This document shows positions 48,430-60,259 of a stretch of 64,000 nt of DNA, piece after piece. Numbering within the stretch: the first letter of the stretch is position 1; each line of letters opens with the position of its first letter. The position numbers and the translations under genes are program-made. The notes beneath the pieces are model-generated. The model did not search any database. It saw only the letters and a program-made list of their open reading frames with translations, and was not told the DNA's origin. This stretch comes from Neoaquamicrobium sediminum (GTDB lineage: Bacteria; Pseudomonadota; Alphaproteobacteria; Rhizobiales; Rhizobiaceae): NCBI RefSeq assembly GCF_013240295.1, contig NZ_JABETK010000002.1, forward strand, positions 248,001 through 312,000, written 5' to 3'.

Positions 48430-49190
48430 CTACTCGGGCAGACGATAGCGCAGGAAGCGCTCGGTCGGCGCATCGAAGATGAGACCTGTTTCGGTCAGTT
48501 CCGGACTTGCCAGCGGTACGATTTTCCGCGCGATCTCGGAGGGGTGCGGCAAAATCTTCGGGTCCTCGCCGGGCACCGCCTGCGCGCGCATGGCCGTGCG
48601 TGTCGCGCCGGGGTTCACGGCGTTGATGCGCAGTGGCAGGTTCTTGGTTTCGTCGGCCCACGACCGAACCATCGCTTCGACCGCTGCCTTGGACGCTGCG
48701 TATGGACCCCAGAAGGCCTTTGCCGAATGGGCCGCGCCGGAGGACATGACGATGGCGCGCCCGGCGTCGGAAAGCCGCAGCAGCGGGTCCACGGAGCGGA
48801 TCAGCCGCCAGGTGGAGTTGACGTTCACCGCCATCACCTTCTCGAACACCTTTGCCTCGACGTGGCCGAGCGGCGAGATGACGCCCAGAACACCGGCATT
48901 GGCAACGAGGATGTCCAGCTTGCCCCAGCGCTCATGGATCGCGCCGCCGAGCCTGTCGACGCCCGCTCCGTCGGCAAGGTCGGCGGCACCAGCGTCGCTT
49001 CGCCCTTGCCGGAGATCGCCTTCTCCGCCTTGATCTCGTCGTCAAGCTCTTCCAGCCCACCAATGGTGCGGGCCACGGCAACGACGTGGGCACCGGCTGC
49101 TGCGAGCTCTTTCGCGATAAAATAGCCGATACCGCGCGACGCGCCGGTGACGACGGCCACCCGGCCGGAAAGGTTCAGGGAGGAGGTCAT
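48430..49190 (-). pseudogene. SDR family NAD(P)-dependent oxidoreductase; one frame break
   Basis: A short-chain dehydrogenase of about 253 residues. Rossmann motif TGASRGIG is near residues 15-22, NAG in the restored frame, and the catalytic block is SSGAAHSAKAFWGPYAASKAAVEA (Ser, Tyr, Lys). Frame breaks near 48985, where VPADLAD reads as VPPTLPT; one G is missing. It follows purF by 19 bases and may be co-transcribed with it, an order common in related genomes. Confidence 0.9.
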
Positions 49191-49209
49191 GCTGGTCCTT
49201 ATGGCTTAC

Positions 49210-50682
49210 CTATTGTCCGCCCGTCGCCAGCAGCGACAGCGTGCGTACGTTGTCCGTGCCCTCTAGGTCGAGCAGGCGGGTCGGATATTCGCCAGTGAAG
49301 CAGGCATCGCAGAATTGCGGCTGTTCGGTATCGCGATTTGCTTCGCCGACAGCCCGGTAGAGCCCGTCGATGGACAGGAAGCCCAGCGAATCGACGCGGA
49401 TGAAATCTGCCATCTCCCGGATGGACATGCGCGAGGCGAGCAGCTTGGACTTTTCCGGCGTGTCGACGCCGTAGAAGCATGAGGCACGCGTCGGCGGGGA
49501 GGCGATGCGCATGTGCACTTCCTTCGCGCCGGCATCGCGCACCATCTGCACGATCTTCTGGCTCGTCGTGCCGCGCACGATCGAATCGTCGACCAGCACC
49601 ACGCGCTTGCCCTCGATCATCTTGCGGTTGGCGTTGTGCTTCAGCTTCACGCCCATATGGCGAATCGAATCACCGGGCTGGATGAAGGTCCGCCCCACAT
49701 AGTGGTTGCGGATGATGCCGAGCTCGAACGGCAGTGCCGCCTGCTGCGCGAAGCCGATGGCCGCCGGCGTGCCCGAATCCGGCACCGGCACGACGATGTC
49801 GGCCTCGACCGGGTTCTCGATCGCCAGTTCGCGCCCGATATGCTTGCGCACGTCGTAGACGTTCCTGCCTTCGACGGAGGAGTCTGGACGGGCGAAATAG
49901 ACATATTCGAAGATGCAGAAACGCGATTTCTGCGCTTCGAACGGGAAGAAACTCTCTATGCCCTTGGTGGTGATCACCACCATCTCGCCGGGCTTCAGGT
50001 CGCGGACGAAACGGGCGCCGATGATATCCAGGGCGCAGGTTTCGGACGCGAGGATCCACGCGCCGTCGAGATCGCCGAGCACGAGCGGGCGTATTCCCAT
50101 AGGATCACGGCAGCCGATCATCTTCTTGGCCGTCAGCCCGACGAGCGAAAACGCACCCTCTAGCTGCCGCACGGCCTCGATGAAGCGGGAATTGATGTCT
50201 TTCTCGCGGCTGGTCGCAACGAGATGGAGGATCGTTTCCGTGTCCGAGGTGGACGTGAAGATCGAGCCCTGCTTCTGCAGCGCGCGCTGCACGGTCATCG
50301 CGTTGGTCAGGTTGCCGTTGTGAGCGACCGCGATGCCGCCTTCGGCAAGCTCCGCGAACAGCGGCTGCACGTTGCGCAGGCCAGCGCCGCCCGTAGTGGC
50401 GTAGCGCGTGTGGCCGATGGCCCGGGTGCCGGAAAGCCGGTCGATCACGGACTGCTTGGTGAAGGTGTCGCCGATCAGGCCCACATGGCGCTCGACGTGG
50501 AACTGCGACCCGTCATAGGAGACGATGCCGGCCGCTTCCTGCCCGCGATGCTGCAAGGCGTGCAGCCCGAGCGTGACGATCGCGGCGGCATCCTGCCTGC
50601 CAAAAATGCCGAAGACGCCGCATTCGTCATGAAAGCGGTCGTCGGCACCTGATGAAAACGGAGTATCGTCTGCGTCTGCCAT
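49210..50682 (-). CDS. purF: Amidophosphoribosyltransferase
   Basis: A 490-residue enzyme for the first step of purine biosynthesis, from PRPP and glutamine to phosphoribosylamine. The N-terminal glutaminase nucleophile is Cys21 (HDECGVFG, a 20-residue propeptide precedes it), and the PRPP loop is VVLVDDSIVRGTT. Cysteines for the structural iron-sulfur cluster are in SCFYGVDTP and CDACFTGEYP. It lies between cvpA and the SDR gene, all on the minus strand, matching the classic cvpA-purF pair. Confidence 0.97.
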   Translation of the reverse strand: MADADDTPFSSGADDRFHDECGVFGIFGRQDAAAIVTLGLHALQHRGQEAAGIVSYDGSQFHVERHVGLIGDTFTKQSVIDRLSGTRAIGHTRYATTGGAGLRNVQPLFAELAEGGIAVAHNGNLTNAMTVQRALQKQGSIFTSTSDTETILHLVATSREKDINSRFIEAVRQLEGAFSLVGLTAKKMIGCRDPMGIRPLVLGDLDGAWILASETCALDIIGARFVRDLKPGEMVVITTKGIESFFPFEAQKSRFCIFEYVYFARPDSSVEGRNVYDVRKHIGRELAIENPVEADIVVPVPDSGTPAAIGFAQQAALPFELGIIRNHYVGRTFIQPGDSIRHMGVKLKHNANRKMIEGKRVVLVDDSIVRGTTSQKIVQMVRDAGAKEVHMRIASPPTRASCFYGVDTPEKSKLLASRMSIREMADFIRVDSLGFLSIDGLYRAVGEANRDTEQPQFCDACFTGEYPTRLLDLEGTDNVRTLSLLATGGQ

Positions 50683-50740
50683 AAGGCACCGCCTCTCGAT
50701 TGTTTTCTGTTTGCGTATCCCGCGCCAGTATGGCGCAGCC

Positions 50741-51286
50741 TCAGTTTTCCGGCTGTTCGGTGCCGGGCGTATCCTCGCCGGGCGATATGCGGTTCAGTAT
50801 CGAGTTTTCCGGATCGTCCGGCAGGATACCTTCCAGCCAGTTTCCGATACTTTCCAGCAGTGGCAGCGACTTGGCTTCCGAAATCCATGCGGGCGGGTTG
50901 GTTCCCACCAGCCACGAGAAGAACAGAAGGCCGACGGCCACGACGAGTATGCCGCGCGCGGCTCCATAGAGGAAGCCCAGCGTCCGGTCCAGCGCGCCGA
51001 TGCGGCTGTCGATGATGAAGTCGGCGATCTTCATGGTGATGACCGTCACGACGATCAGCGCGATAAAGAACACGATGGCTGCGGCCACCGCTATGCGGAG
51101 CTGCGGGTGATCCACATAGGATTCGATATAGGGGACGATCGCTGGGTAGAAGAAATATGCCGCAACCGCTGCAGCGCCCCACGATGCGATCGACAGGATC
51201 TCGCGCGAAAAGCCGCGCACCATGGCCAGCATTGCGGAAACGAGGGTGAAGCCGACGAGGATTCCGTCCAGCAGGGTAATGGGCAT
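50741..51286 (-). CDS. cvpA: CvpA family membrane protein
   Basis: A 181-residue inner-membrane protein with four predicted helices (LLDGILVGFTLVSAMLAMVRGF, SWGAAAVAAYFFY, AVAAAIVFFIALIVVTVITM, GAARGILVVAVGLLFFSW). It is the conserved partner of purF; its role in colicin V production in E. coli gives the name, and its molecular function is not settled. A 58-base gap separates it from purF. Confidence 0.93.
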   Translation of the reverse strand: MPITLLDGILVGFTLVSAMLAMVRGFSREILSIASWGAAAVAAYFFYPAIVPYIESYVDHPQLRIAVAAAIVFFIALIVVTVITMKIADFIIDSRIGALDRTLGFLYGAARGILVVAVGLLFFSWLVGTNPPAWISEAKSLPLLESIGNWLEGILPDDPENSILNRISPGEDTPGTEQPEN

Positions 51287-51338
51287 TCAGGCTCCACTCC
51301 AGTCGCGCAAGCGAAGACCGCTCGCCACTTGCATCCCT

Positions 51339-52728
<1,390 letters not shown>

Positions 52729-52736
<8 letters not shown>

Positions 52737-53909
52737 GTGGGCTCACATAATGCCGGTGGTATCGCTTCCCCAGCGAGGTCAGCAGTTCGTAGGAAATCGT
52801 GCCCGCGGCCGCTGCCGCGTCGTCCACGGCGATGTTGGGACCGAACAGTTCCACCCAGTCGCCGACGCTCACCGTGTCCGCGCCGAGATCGGTGACGTCG
52901 AACATGGTCAGGTCCATCGTCACGCGCCCCAGCACCGGCACTTTCCTGCCATGCACGAAACCGTGGCCCCCGCCTGCGACCTGTCGCAAAGGCACGCCGC
53001 TGCCCGAACTCGCCCGATGGTAGCCGTCCGCGTATCCCGCCGAGACCACCGCGATGGTCGTGTCCCGCGCAAGCGTGTGCGTCGCGCCGTAACTCACCGT
53101 TCCCCCGCTTTCGCCTGCCGGACCTGCATGACGCGCGCTTCCGCCGTGACGACGGTCTTCATCGGGTTCGCGGCACCGTTGACCGGCCGGCCGCCGTAGA
53201 GCGCGATGCCCGGACGGACGAGGTCGAAGGCGAAATCGGCGCACAGAAACGTTCCCGACGAATTCGCCAGGCTTGAATCGATCCCCGAGAAAGCCTGCCT
53301 AACCGCCTGAAACGATTCGAGTTGCCGCCTGCTGAGCGGATGATCGGGATCGCCGGCGCAGGCGAGATGGCTCATCAGCAGGCGCGGCGTGATCGCACCC
53401 GTCAGCGCGTTTTCCTCGGCAAAGGCGACCGCCTCTTCGGGCGTGAGCCCCAGCCGGTTCATGCCGGTGTCGACATGGATCGCGCAGGGGCGTGGCGCGT
53501 CGTCGTCCCAGCCGAAGGCCTCCCAGCAGGAAAGATCGGTTGGCGAGCCGAGAACCGGCAGCAGGCGATATTCGCCGTAGGCGGGGGCGGCTTCGGGGCC
53601 GAAGAGCCCGTTCAGCACGAAGATGTCCGCCTCCGGCAGTATCGCACGCAAGGCGATGCCTTCTTCCGGCAGCGCGACGAAGAATGTGCGGCAGCCAGCG
53701 TCCCACAGCACCGGCGCGACATGGCCGGCACCCAGGCCGTAGGCATCCGCCTTGACCACGCCGGCTACCGCCGCGGGTGCCGCCTGACGGGCAAGCAGGC
53801 GATAGTTCGCGGCCAGCGCCGCGAGATCGATCGTCAGCCGGCCGCCGGCCAGCCGAGGGTCGGCGCCCTCGTGGAGCGCGTCGGGTTCGAAGGGAAGCCA
53901 GCCGGACAA
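52729..53909 (-). pseudogene. alr: Alanine racemase; one frame break
   Basis: The restored protein is about 393 residues, a PLP enzyme making D-alanine for peptidoglycan. The PLP lysine is in VVKADAYGLGA and the C-terminal domain carries VSAGYADGYHR and LGRVTMDLTMFDV. The frame ends early after KAGER near 53101; one lost A restores AGETVSYGATHTLARD. The start is TTG at 53909, four bases beyond the dnaB stop. Because no second alr is visible in the window, sequence error is favoured. Confidence 0.93.
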
Positions 53910-53912
53910 TGT

Positions 53913-55403
53913 CTATTCGAACCGCTCTGGCAGGCGGTCTTCCTCGGCAAGGTCCGAGAAGCGCGTGAACTGGCCCTCGAAAGCGAGCTCCACCGTGCCG
54001 GTAGGGCCGTGGCGCTGCTTGGCGATGATCAGTTCGGCCTTGCCTTTCACGCGCTCGAATTTCAGCCGCCAGTCTTCATATTCCGGCGTGCCTTCCTCCG
54101 GCTGCTTGTTCTGCATGTAGTATTCGTCGCGATAGACGAACAGCACCACGTCCGCGTCCTGCTCGATCGAGCCCGATTCGCGCAGATCGGCGAGTTGCGG
54201 CCGCTTGTCGTCGCGGCTCTCGACCTGGCGCGAGAGCTGGGAAAGCGCGATGATCGGCACGTTCAGCTCCTTGGCAAGCGCCTTCAGGCCGGTCGTGATC
54301 TCGGTGATTTCCTGAACGCGGTTCTGGCTGGATTTGGCCGATGAGCCCTGCATGAGCTGAACGTAGTCGATCACGATCACGTCGAGCCCGCGCTGCCGCT
54401 TGAGGCGTCGCGCGCGGGCAGCGAGCTGCGCGATGGAGATGCCGCCGGTCTGGTCGATGAACAGCGGCGTCTTCTGCATCATCTGCGAGCACGCAACCAG
54501 CTTCTCGAAATCGGCTTCGGTGATCTCGCCGCGCCTGATCTTCGAGGACGAGATTTCCGTCTGCTCGGAGATGATACGTGTTGCGAGCTGTTCCGACGAC
54601 ATTTCGAGCGAGAAGAAGCCGACCACCCCGCCATTCGCAGCCTTGAAGGAGCCGTCGGCCTGCTGCGCCGGCGTATAGGCGCTGGCGATATTGAAGGCGA
54701 TATTGGTGGCAAGCGAGGTCTTGCCCATGGCGGGACGCCCGGCAAGGATTATGAGATCGGAAGACTGGAGCCCGCCGAGCTTGCGGTCGACGTCGCGCAA
54801 GCCGGTCGAGATGCCGGAAAGGTGACCATCACGCATATAGGCGGCATTGGCCATGTCGACGGCGGTCTTGACCGCGTCGTTGAAGCTCTCGAAGCCGCCG
54901 TCATAGCGGCCGGTCTCTGCCAGCTCGAACAGCCGGCGCTCGGCATCCTCGATCTGCTCGCCGGGCGACATGTCCACCGGCGCGTCATAGGCGATGTTGA
55001 CCATGTCCTCGCCGACGGTGATGAGCGCGCGGCGGGTGGCGAGGTCGTAGATGGCGCGACCGTAGTCGGCCGCGTTGATGACCGTCACGGCTTCGGCGGC
55101 AAGACGCGCAAGATAATGCGCGACCGTCATGTCGCCGACCTTCTCGTCGGCCGGAAGAAATGTCTTGATCGTCACCGGATTGGCCATCTTGCCCATCCGG
55201 ATCAGTTCGGCCAGCACCTCGTAGATCTTGCGGTGCAGCGGCTCGTAGAAATGGCTCGCCTTGAGGAAGTCGGAGACGCGATAGAACGCGTCATTGTTGA
55301 CCAGAATGGCTCCGAGCAGCGCCTGTTCGGCCTCGATGTTGTTGGGTGCTTCGCGATAGAGCGGTGTCTCCGCCGCCGCGAGCTTGCGGACTGCTTCAGC
55401 CAT
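53913..55403 (-). CDS. dnaB: Replicative DNA helicase DnaB
   Basis: A 496-residue hexameric helicase that drives the replication fork. The N-terminal DnaB domain is EAEQALLGAILVNNDAFYRV, Walker A is GRPAMGKTSLATNIA, Walker B is VIVIDYVQLMQG, and the C-terminal ends in RHGPTGTVELAFEGQFTRF. No intein is present. The alr start lies three bases after its stop. It follows the rpsF-rpsR-rplI block in the usual order, with rsm22, UPF0060 and cfa in between. Confidence 0.97.
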   Translation of the reverse strand: MAEAVRKLAAAETPLYREAPNNIEAEQALLGAILVNNDAFYRVSDFLKASHFYEPLHRKIYEVLAELIRMGKMANPVTIKTFLPADEKVGDMTVAHYLARLAAEAVTVINAADYGRAIYDLATRRALITVGEDMVNIAYDAPVDMSPGEQIEDAERRLFELAETGRYDGGFESFNDAVKTAVDMANAAYMRDGHLSGISTGLRDVDRKLGGLQSSDLIILAGRPAMGKTSLATNIAFNIASAYTPAQQADGSFKAANGGVVGFFSLEMSSEQLATRIISEQTEISSSKIRRGEITEADFEKLVACSQMMQKTPLFIDQTGGISIAQLAARARRLKRQRGLDVIVIDYVQLMQGSSAKSSQNRVQEITEITTGLKALAKELNVPIIALSQLSRQVESRDDKRPQLADLRESGSIEQDADVVLFVYRDEYYMQNKQPEEGTPEYEDWRLKFERVKGKAELIIAKQRHGPTGTVELAFEGQFTRFSDLAEEDRLPERFE

Positions 55404-55635
55404 GCCGGCTCCGTTTGATTTGCCTTGCCGGACTCGGAAAACAACAACGCCCCGCAGCCGATACCGGGTACCGTCCTATCCCCGCAGTGTGCTGGTTCAA
55501 AGCTTCTTCTGTTTCAACCTTCATGATTCACAGCGATCCACAGCCTGTGCGGACAAATACGTGTTTGGCAGTTGACGCGAATCGGGTGGATAGCATAGCG
55601 CCCATCCAATGAGAACAAAAGGGGAATATCTGGAA

Positions 55636-56603
55636 TCAGCCCGCAAACGTGTCACCCCAGTCTGCGCGCCTAGCCTCCTTGAAGCTCGCGCCATCGCGCT
55701 TAGTCAACAGGCGCTCGACGGCGTTTCCATCGGGCTGGCAGATTTTGAGCTGAACTTTACCGGAACCGTGCCTGGGCGGCGCAAGCACGCGCGCTTCGCG
55801 ATCAGCGGGCGCGTTCCGGCTCGCCGCCAGATAGATGAACTTCTCGTCCTCCCAGGGAACATCGGCGCCCTTGGCGACCCGGTGGATGCGCGAGCGCGCG
55901 ACGCGCCGGGCAAAGTGGCACCAGTCCGGAGCGGCAAGCGGGCAGGGCACTTGATGCGGGCAGGGGGCGGCGACATGGGCGCCGATGCCGATAAGGCGCG
56001 CCCGGGCATCCAGAACGCGCCGCCAGCCGGCCGGCGTACCGGGCTCCACGATGACCAGCATCTCTCCTGTCAGCGCCCAGAGGCTGTCGACAAGCCCCCA
56101 AGTGAAGCTGGGGCGACCTCATCCAGGACATACGCGCATGTCACCAGCTCGTGCGGCGCCTGCCCGCGCAGATCGAGCGTTGCGTCGCCTGCCACCCAGG
56201 TCGTGGTTACTTGCCGGAGATTATCCGAAAGCGCGCGGCCCGCGCGGCGCGCCGGTTCGCTGGCGTCCAGCAACGTTGCGGTTTCAAGCTCGGGCCAGAC
56301 GGAGGCAGCAGCCCAAAGCACGGTTCCCGGTCCGCACCCGACATCGAGCATGGTTCTGGGCGCGAAATCCGGCATTGCCGCCGCCGCCGCATCGAGACTT
56401 GCATGAACCGCGGCAAACGTGGCCGGCATGCGCGTTGCGAGATAGGCCTTCACCGCCAGATCGGCATTCATATGCAGGCGGCCGTCGCGCACCTCCGCAC
56501 GGTAGCGCTCCGAAAGCACGGTTGCCGCCCGCGCGATCTCGGAGACTGGAATGCCGTGAAGCATTTCATCGATCGCCTGGCGAAGGGGAGCGGGTAGTTC
56601 CAT
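55636..56603 (-). pseudogene. Rsm22-type small-ribosomal-subunit methyltransferase-like protein; one frame break
   Basis: A protein of about 322 residues of the Rsm22 family, related to the mitochondrial small-subunit assembly factor. The SAM-binding motif is TMLDVGCGPGTVLWAA near residue 92, and the C-terminal cysteine-rich block is APCPHQVPCPLAAPDWCHF, a probable metal or iron-sulfur site. The break is near 56090, where five G should be six; one G restores LGGLVDSLWALTGEM. Its function in bacteria is inferred from eukaryotic relatives. Confidence 0.88.
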
Positions 56604-56607
56604 CGCG

Positions 56608-56931
56608 TCAGGCTTCGCGTGGCGCCAGCAGGATGACGGATGCGCCGACGAGGCAGATACCCGCACCCACCAGATCGAAACGGTCGGGCTTGACGCCTTC
56701 GGCCGCCCACAGCCACAACAGCGACGCGCAGATATAGATGCCGCCATAGGCGGCATAGGCGCGTCCTGCCGCGCTTGTATCGGCGAGGGTCAGCAGCCAG
56801 GCGAACATCACGAGACTGAGCGTACCCGGAATCAGCCACAGCGCCGACTTGTCCAAGCGCCACCAGGCCCAGAACGCGAAGCAGCCTGCGATCTCGAAAA
56901 GTGCGGTGGCAATGAATACGGGCAAGGTCAT
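56608..56931 (-). CDS. UPF0060 (YnfA-like) membrane protein
   Basis: A 107-residue four-helix inner-membrane protein of the YnfA/UPF0060 family, which resembles small multidrug-resistance exporters. The family pattern is [18 protein letters not shown] at the start, then [20 protein letters not shown] and the C-terminal [17 protein letters not shown]. Transport activity is not established. It starts 5 bases upstream of rsm22 on the same strand. Confidence 0.93.
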   Translation of the reverse strand: MTLPVFIATALFEIAGCFAFWAWWRLDKSALWLIPGTLSLVMFAWLLTLADTSAAGRAYAAYGGIYICASLLWLWAAEGVKPDRFDLVGAGICLVGASVILLAPREA

Positions 56932-57013
56932 CCGGGTCTCGATCGTCGAAGCCCGATCTTCTTTCCCGTCCATCGCCGAAACGCAAGCCCGGGCGGTGGC
57001 TCGGGGCTTGATC

Positions 57014-58306
57014 TTAATCGCGGTCGGCCACTCTGCGGCCGGTCTTGCGCGGACGCCGTGCTGGGCGCGCCTGCGCGTGGCCCATCTCGTGCATAGCCAG
57101 CGCCTTCTCGCACTTACCGATATAGTCGCGGGTGATGGGCACGGCATCGTTCTTCAACGAAATCTGCAGCTGGAACACCATCAGGTCCTGCCAGCGGAAC
57201 GCGGCTTCCGACCCGGCGAGATAGAAATCCCACATCCGCGCGAACCGCTCGTCGTAGATCTCGACCACGCGTTCGCGTTGCGCCAGGAAGCGCTCGCGCC
57301 AGTGCTTCAGCGTTTCCGCGTAGTGCAGCCGCAATATCTCGACGTCTGTGACCATCAGGCCCGCCTTCTCGATATGCGGGAACACTTCCGAGAGAGCCGG
57401 AATGTAGCCGCCCGGAAAGATATGCTTGCGAATGAAGGCATTGGTCGCGGTCGGTGGCCCCGCCCTGCCGATCGAATGCAGCACCATCACGCCATCCGGC
57501 TTCAGGAGCGCAGCGCAGCGGTCGAAGAAGGCGCGGTAGTGGTTGACGCCGACATGCTCGAACATGCCGACCGAAATGATGCGGTCGAATCGCTCCCGCA
57601 GGTCCCGGTAATCTTTCAGTTCGAAGTGAACCCGGCTTTCCAGCCCCGCATCGTGTGCGCGGTCGGTGGCGAGCGTATGCTGTTCGGAGGAAAGCGTAAT
57701 GCCCAGCACATTCACGTCGAAGGTGCCGGCGAGATAGAGCCCCAGCCCGCCCCAGCCCGACCCGATATCGAGCACCTGTTGGCCCGGCTGGAGCCGCATC
57801 TTTGCGGCCAGATGTCGCTTCTTTGCCAGTTGCGCCTCTTCAAGCGTCATGTCCGGCCGCTCGAAATACGCGCAGGAATACTGCATGTCTTCGTCGAGGA
57901 AGAGCCGGTAGAATTCACGCGAGAGGTCGTAGTGGTGCTGGACGTTTCGTCTTGAGCGCGTCGCCGTGTTGAGCTGCTGCAGCCGTCGGAACACGACGCG
58001 AATGCCTTCGATCGCCTTCGTCCAGGCTGCATCGATCCCGTCCGGCCCCATATTCTGGTAAACGATCCGCAGGAACTCGAGCACATCGCCTTCGACGAAG
58101 TCGATCTCGCCATTCATGTAGGCTTCGGGAAATGCCAGCGTCGGGTCGAGAAGGATTGCGCGCTGCGCCTGATGGCTCTTGACGACGACGTGGACCGAAG
58201 CACCGCTTCCGTCGCCGAAGGTCTCGACCGTCCCATCCGGCGCGGTCACCTTGAGGTTGCCGGTCCGAACCAGCCGTTCGACAACACCTTGCAGCAATGT
58301 GTTCAT
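57014..58306 (-). CDS. cfa: Cyclopropane-fatty-acyl-phospholipid synthase
   Basis: A 430-residue SAM-dependent enzyme that adds a methylene bridge to unsaturated fatty acyl chains of phospholipids, hardening the membrane in stationary phase or acid. The SAM motif is [16 protein letters not shown], followed by [21 protein letters not shown] and [17 protein letters not shown]. The C-terminal tail is short and basic ([17 protein letters not shown]). A divergent position after rplI is typical only in some genomes. It has its own start region without an obvious promoter. Confidence 0.95.
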   Translation of the reverse strand: MNTLLQGVVERLVRTGNLKVTAPDGTVETFGDGSGASVHVVVKSHQAQRAILLDPTLAFPEAYMNGEIDFVEGDVLEFLRIVYQNMGPDGIDAAWTKAIEGIRVVFRRLQQLNTATRSRRNVQHHYDLSREFYRLFLDEDMQYSCAYFERPDMTLEEAQLAKKRHLAAKMRLQPGQQVLDIGSGWGGLGLYLAGTFDVNVLGITLSSEQHTLATDRAHDAGLESRVHFELKDYRDLRERFDRIISVGMFEHVGVNHYRAFFDRCAALLKPDGVMVLHSIGRAGPPTATNAFIRKHIFPGGYIPALSEVFPHIEKAGLMVTDVEILRLHYAETLKHWRERFLAQRERVVEIYDERFARMWDFYLAGSEAAFRWQDLMVFQLQISLKNDAVPITRDYIGKCEKALAMHEMGHAQARPARRPRKTGRRVADRD

Positions 58307-58406
58307 GTCACTCGCTCACGTACGTTGCCACCCGTCGCAAGAAAGCCAGATTACGAAACCCCGCAGAGTGAAAAAGTTCCTCTTTTGCGTCAGCGAATGG
58401 TCCAGT

Positions 58407-58439
58407 GAAAAAAATGCCCGGCCGTTTCCGGCCGGGCAT
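58407..58439 (-). terminator. Rho-independent terminator of the rpsF-rpsR-rplI operon
   Basis: On the minus strand ATGCCCGGCCG pairs with CGGCCGGGCAT around a GAAA tetraloop, followed by a run of seven T. It lies 25 bases after the rplI stop, between rplI and cfa. Confidence 0.9.
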
Positions 58440-58464
58440 CGCAATCAGTTCGATTAAAGCCGGA

Positions 58465-59052
58465 TCAGGCTTCTTCTTCGTCCCCTTCGAAACCGTCTTC
58501 GTTCGGGTCGAAGAAGGCGTCGGGACGGGCGTTCTCGTTGATGTCGTCGCCGTAGATGGCTTCGGCCGAATCCAGCTTCTCGCCGGCGGCCTGACGCTCG
58601 GCTTCGTCCGCCGAGCGGGCGATGTTGAGCGTGATCGTCACTTCCACTTCCGGATGCAGCGCCAGCGCGACATTGGAAAGGCCGATGGTCTTGATCGGCT
58701 GGTTCAGCTCGACCTGGTTGCGGCCGACCGAGAAACCTTCGGCGGTCAGGATGTCGGAGATGTCGCGCGTCGACACCGAACCGTAGAGCTGGCCGGTCTC
58801 GCCGGCCGAACGAACGACCACGAAGGTCTTGCCGTCGAGCTTGTCGGCAACCTCCTGGGCCTCGGACTTGCGCTCGAGGTTGCGGGCTTCGAGCTGGGCG
58901 CGCTGGCCTTCGAACTTCTTGTTGTTGGCTTCGTTGGCGCGAAGGGCCTTGCCCTTGGGCAGAAGGTAGTTACGGGCAAAGCCGTCCTTGACCTTGACGG
59001 TGTCGCCCATCTGGCCGAGGCGGGCAATGCGCTCGAGAAGAATGACTTCCAT
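58465..59052 (-). CDS. rplI: 50S ribosomal protein L9
   Basis: A 195-residue L9 with the N-terminal domain [37 protein letters not shown], a long central helix ([11 protein letters not shown]) and the C-terminal domain. It has an acidic C-terminal extension (about 40 residues) common in Rhizobiales. A strong terminator follows. The 197 bases to rpsR hold a 9-bp hairpin but no gene; in related genomes a membrane-protein gene often sits there. Confidence 0.97.
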   Translation of the reverse strand: MEVILLERIARLGQMGDTVKVKDGFARNYLLPKGKALRANEANNKKFEGQRAQLEARNLERKSEAQEVADKLDGKTFVVVRSAGETGQLYGSVSTRDISDILTAEGFSVGRNQVELNQPIKTIGLSNVALALHPEVEVTITLNIARSADEAERQAAGEKLDSAEAIYGDDINENARPDAFFDPNEDGFEGDEEEA

Positions 59053-59221
59053 GGTTGTCTCCTGTTCGCGCCCTGGCGGCGCTGATCTGTGGAAACAGGC
59101 AGGGAAGCTGTTGGGGGCACTGTTGCCGCCGGGTCGCTGTCCTGCCTGTCCTGGCAGTTAGGGCCGTCAGGCCCAACTCGGATTTATGGTTCCGGTCCCT
59201 GCGCCGTTCGCAGAGGCGGGC

Positions 59222-59243
59222 GAGGGGCGGCGGACCGCCCCTC
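59222..59243 (-). promoter_or_regulatory. Stable hairpin between rpsR and rplI
   Basis: GAGGGGCGG at 59222-59230 and CCGCCCCTC at 59235-59243 form a perfect 9-bp stem with a four-base loop, seven bases after the rpsR stop. No T run follows on the minus strand, so it is not a classical terminator. It may be a processing site or stability element within the operon transcript. Confidence 0.5.
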
Positions 59244-59249
59244 GGATAA

Positions 59250-59498
59250 TCACTTCACGACGTAGGGCAGCAGACCCAGGAAACGCGCGCGCTTGATCGC
59301 CTTGGCGAGCTCGCGCTGCTTCTTCTGGCTGACGGCCGTGATGCGCGACGGCACGATCTTGCCGCGCTCGGAAATGTAGCGCTGCAGCAGCCGCACGTCC
59401 TTGTAGTCGATCCGCGGCGCATTGGCGCCGGAGAACGGGCAGGTCTTGCGGCGGCGATGGAAGGGGCGCCGGGTCGGGATCTGGTTGATGTCGACCAT
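59250..59498 (-). CDS. rpsR: 30S ribosomal protein S18
   Basis: An 82-residue S18. The core is [55 protein letters not shown]. It binds S6 in the 30S platform. Its start overlaps the rpsF stop by one base, giving tight coupling of the S6:S18 pair. Confidence 0.97.
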   Translation of the reverse strand: MVDINQIPTRRPFHRRRKTCPFSGANAPRIDYKDVRLLQRYISERGKIVPSRITAVSQKKQRELAKAIKRARFLGLLPYVVK

Positions 59499-59959
59499 TA
59501 TTCTGCAGCTCCTTCAGACTGTGCCTGCTCGCGCGGACGGCGCGGACCACGGTCGCGGTCGCCACCACGGTCGCCGCCGCGATCGCGATCGCCGAAGCGC
59601 GGGCGGTCGCCGAAGCGGCCTTCGCGCTCGCGGTCGTCGCGCTTCTGCATCATTGCCGACGGGCCTTCCTCGTGGGCTTCGACGCGAATGGTCATGAAGC
59701 GCAGCACGTCTTCGGACAGACCCATCTGGCGCTCCATCTCCTGGATGGCAGCGGCCGGAGCCGTGATGTCCATGAGCGTGTAGTGCGCCTTGCGGTTCTT
59801 CTTGATGCGGTAGGTGAGGGACTTGAGTCCCCAGTTCTCGACCCGGCCGAGGGAGCCGCCATTCGCTTCGATCACGCCCTTGTACTGTTCCACAAGAGCC
59901 TCGACCTGCTGCGAGGACAAATCCTGGCGGGCAAGAAACACATGTTCGTAAAGAGCCAT
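59498..59959 (-). CDS. rpsF: 30S ribosomal protein S6 with Arg/Gly/Asp-rich tail
   Basis: A 153-residue S6. The first 100 residues are the ferredoxin-like fold ([41 protein letters not shown]). The C-terminal 45 residues are a low-complexity tail of RFGD, RDRGG and RGPRRP blocks, then QSEGAAE, likely disordered and RNA-binding. E. coli S6 has a modified Glu tail instead. First gene of the rpsF-rpsR-rplI operon. Confidence 0.97.
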   Translation of the reverse strand: MALYEHVFLARQDLSSQQVEALVEQYKGVIEANGGSLGRVENWGLKSLTYRIKKNRKAHYTLMDITAPAAAIQEMERQMGLSEDVLRFMTIRVEAHEEGPSAMMQKRDDREREGRFGDRPRFGDRDRGGDRGGDRDRGPRRPREQAQSEGAAE

Positions 59960-60175
59960 ATTGTCTTGCCTTTCTTCGTTTCTCTGTCCGGTTCCCGGCG
60001 GCTAAAGCCTCTGCAACTTCTCTTGTCCCGCATTTGGCGGGCGAAGAAAGGAGCACGACGAGACGGTCGAGAGCGGAGACACGGGAGGCGGAAGAGCTTT
60101 TGCCTTCACGCGCGCCATCAGAAGAATGACACGGCCCTCCGTTCAGCCCCAGCTGGGACCGGCAGATTGGCGGGG

Positions 60176-60204
60176 TCTATATGGGTATTCCGCTGCTTTT
60201 GCAA
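60176..60204 (-). promoter_or_regulatory. Candidate promoter of the rpsF operon with a long leader
   Basis: On the minus strand TTGCAA (60199-60204) and TATAGA (60176-60181) are spaced by 17 bases. Transcription would start near 60169, giving a leader of about 210 bases before rpsF. Such a leader could hold an S6:S18 autoregulatory structure; the sequence GCCGCCGGGAACCGGAC near 59989-60005 (minus strand) is a candidate stem region. The 300-base gap 59960-60259 holds nothing else. Confidence 0.5.
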
Positions 60205-60259
60205 GCCGGCACTGCCGTCAGGCTTTTGGTCCCACAAAGAATGCCGGCAAAATGTGGCG

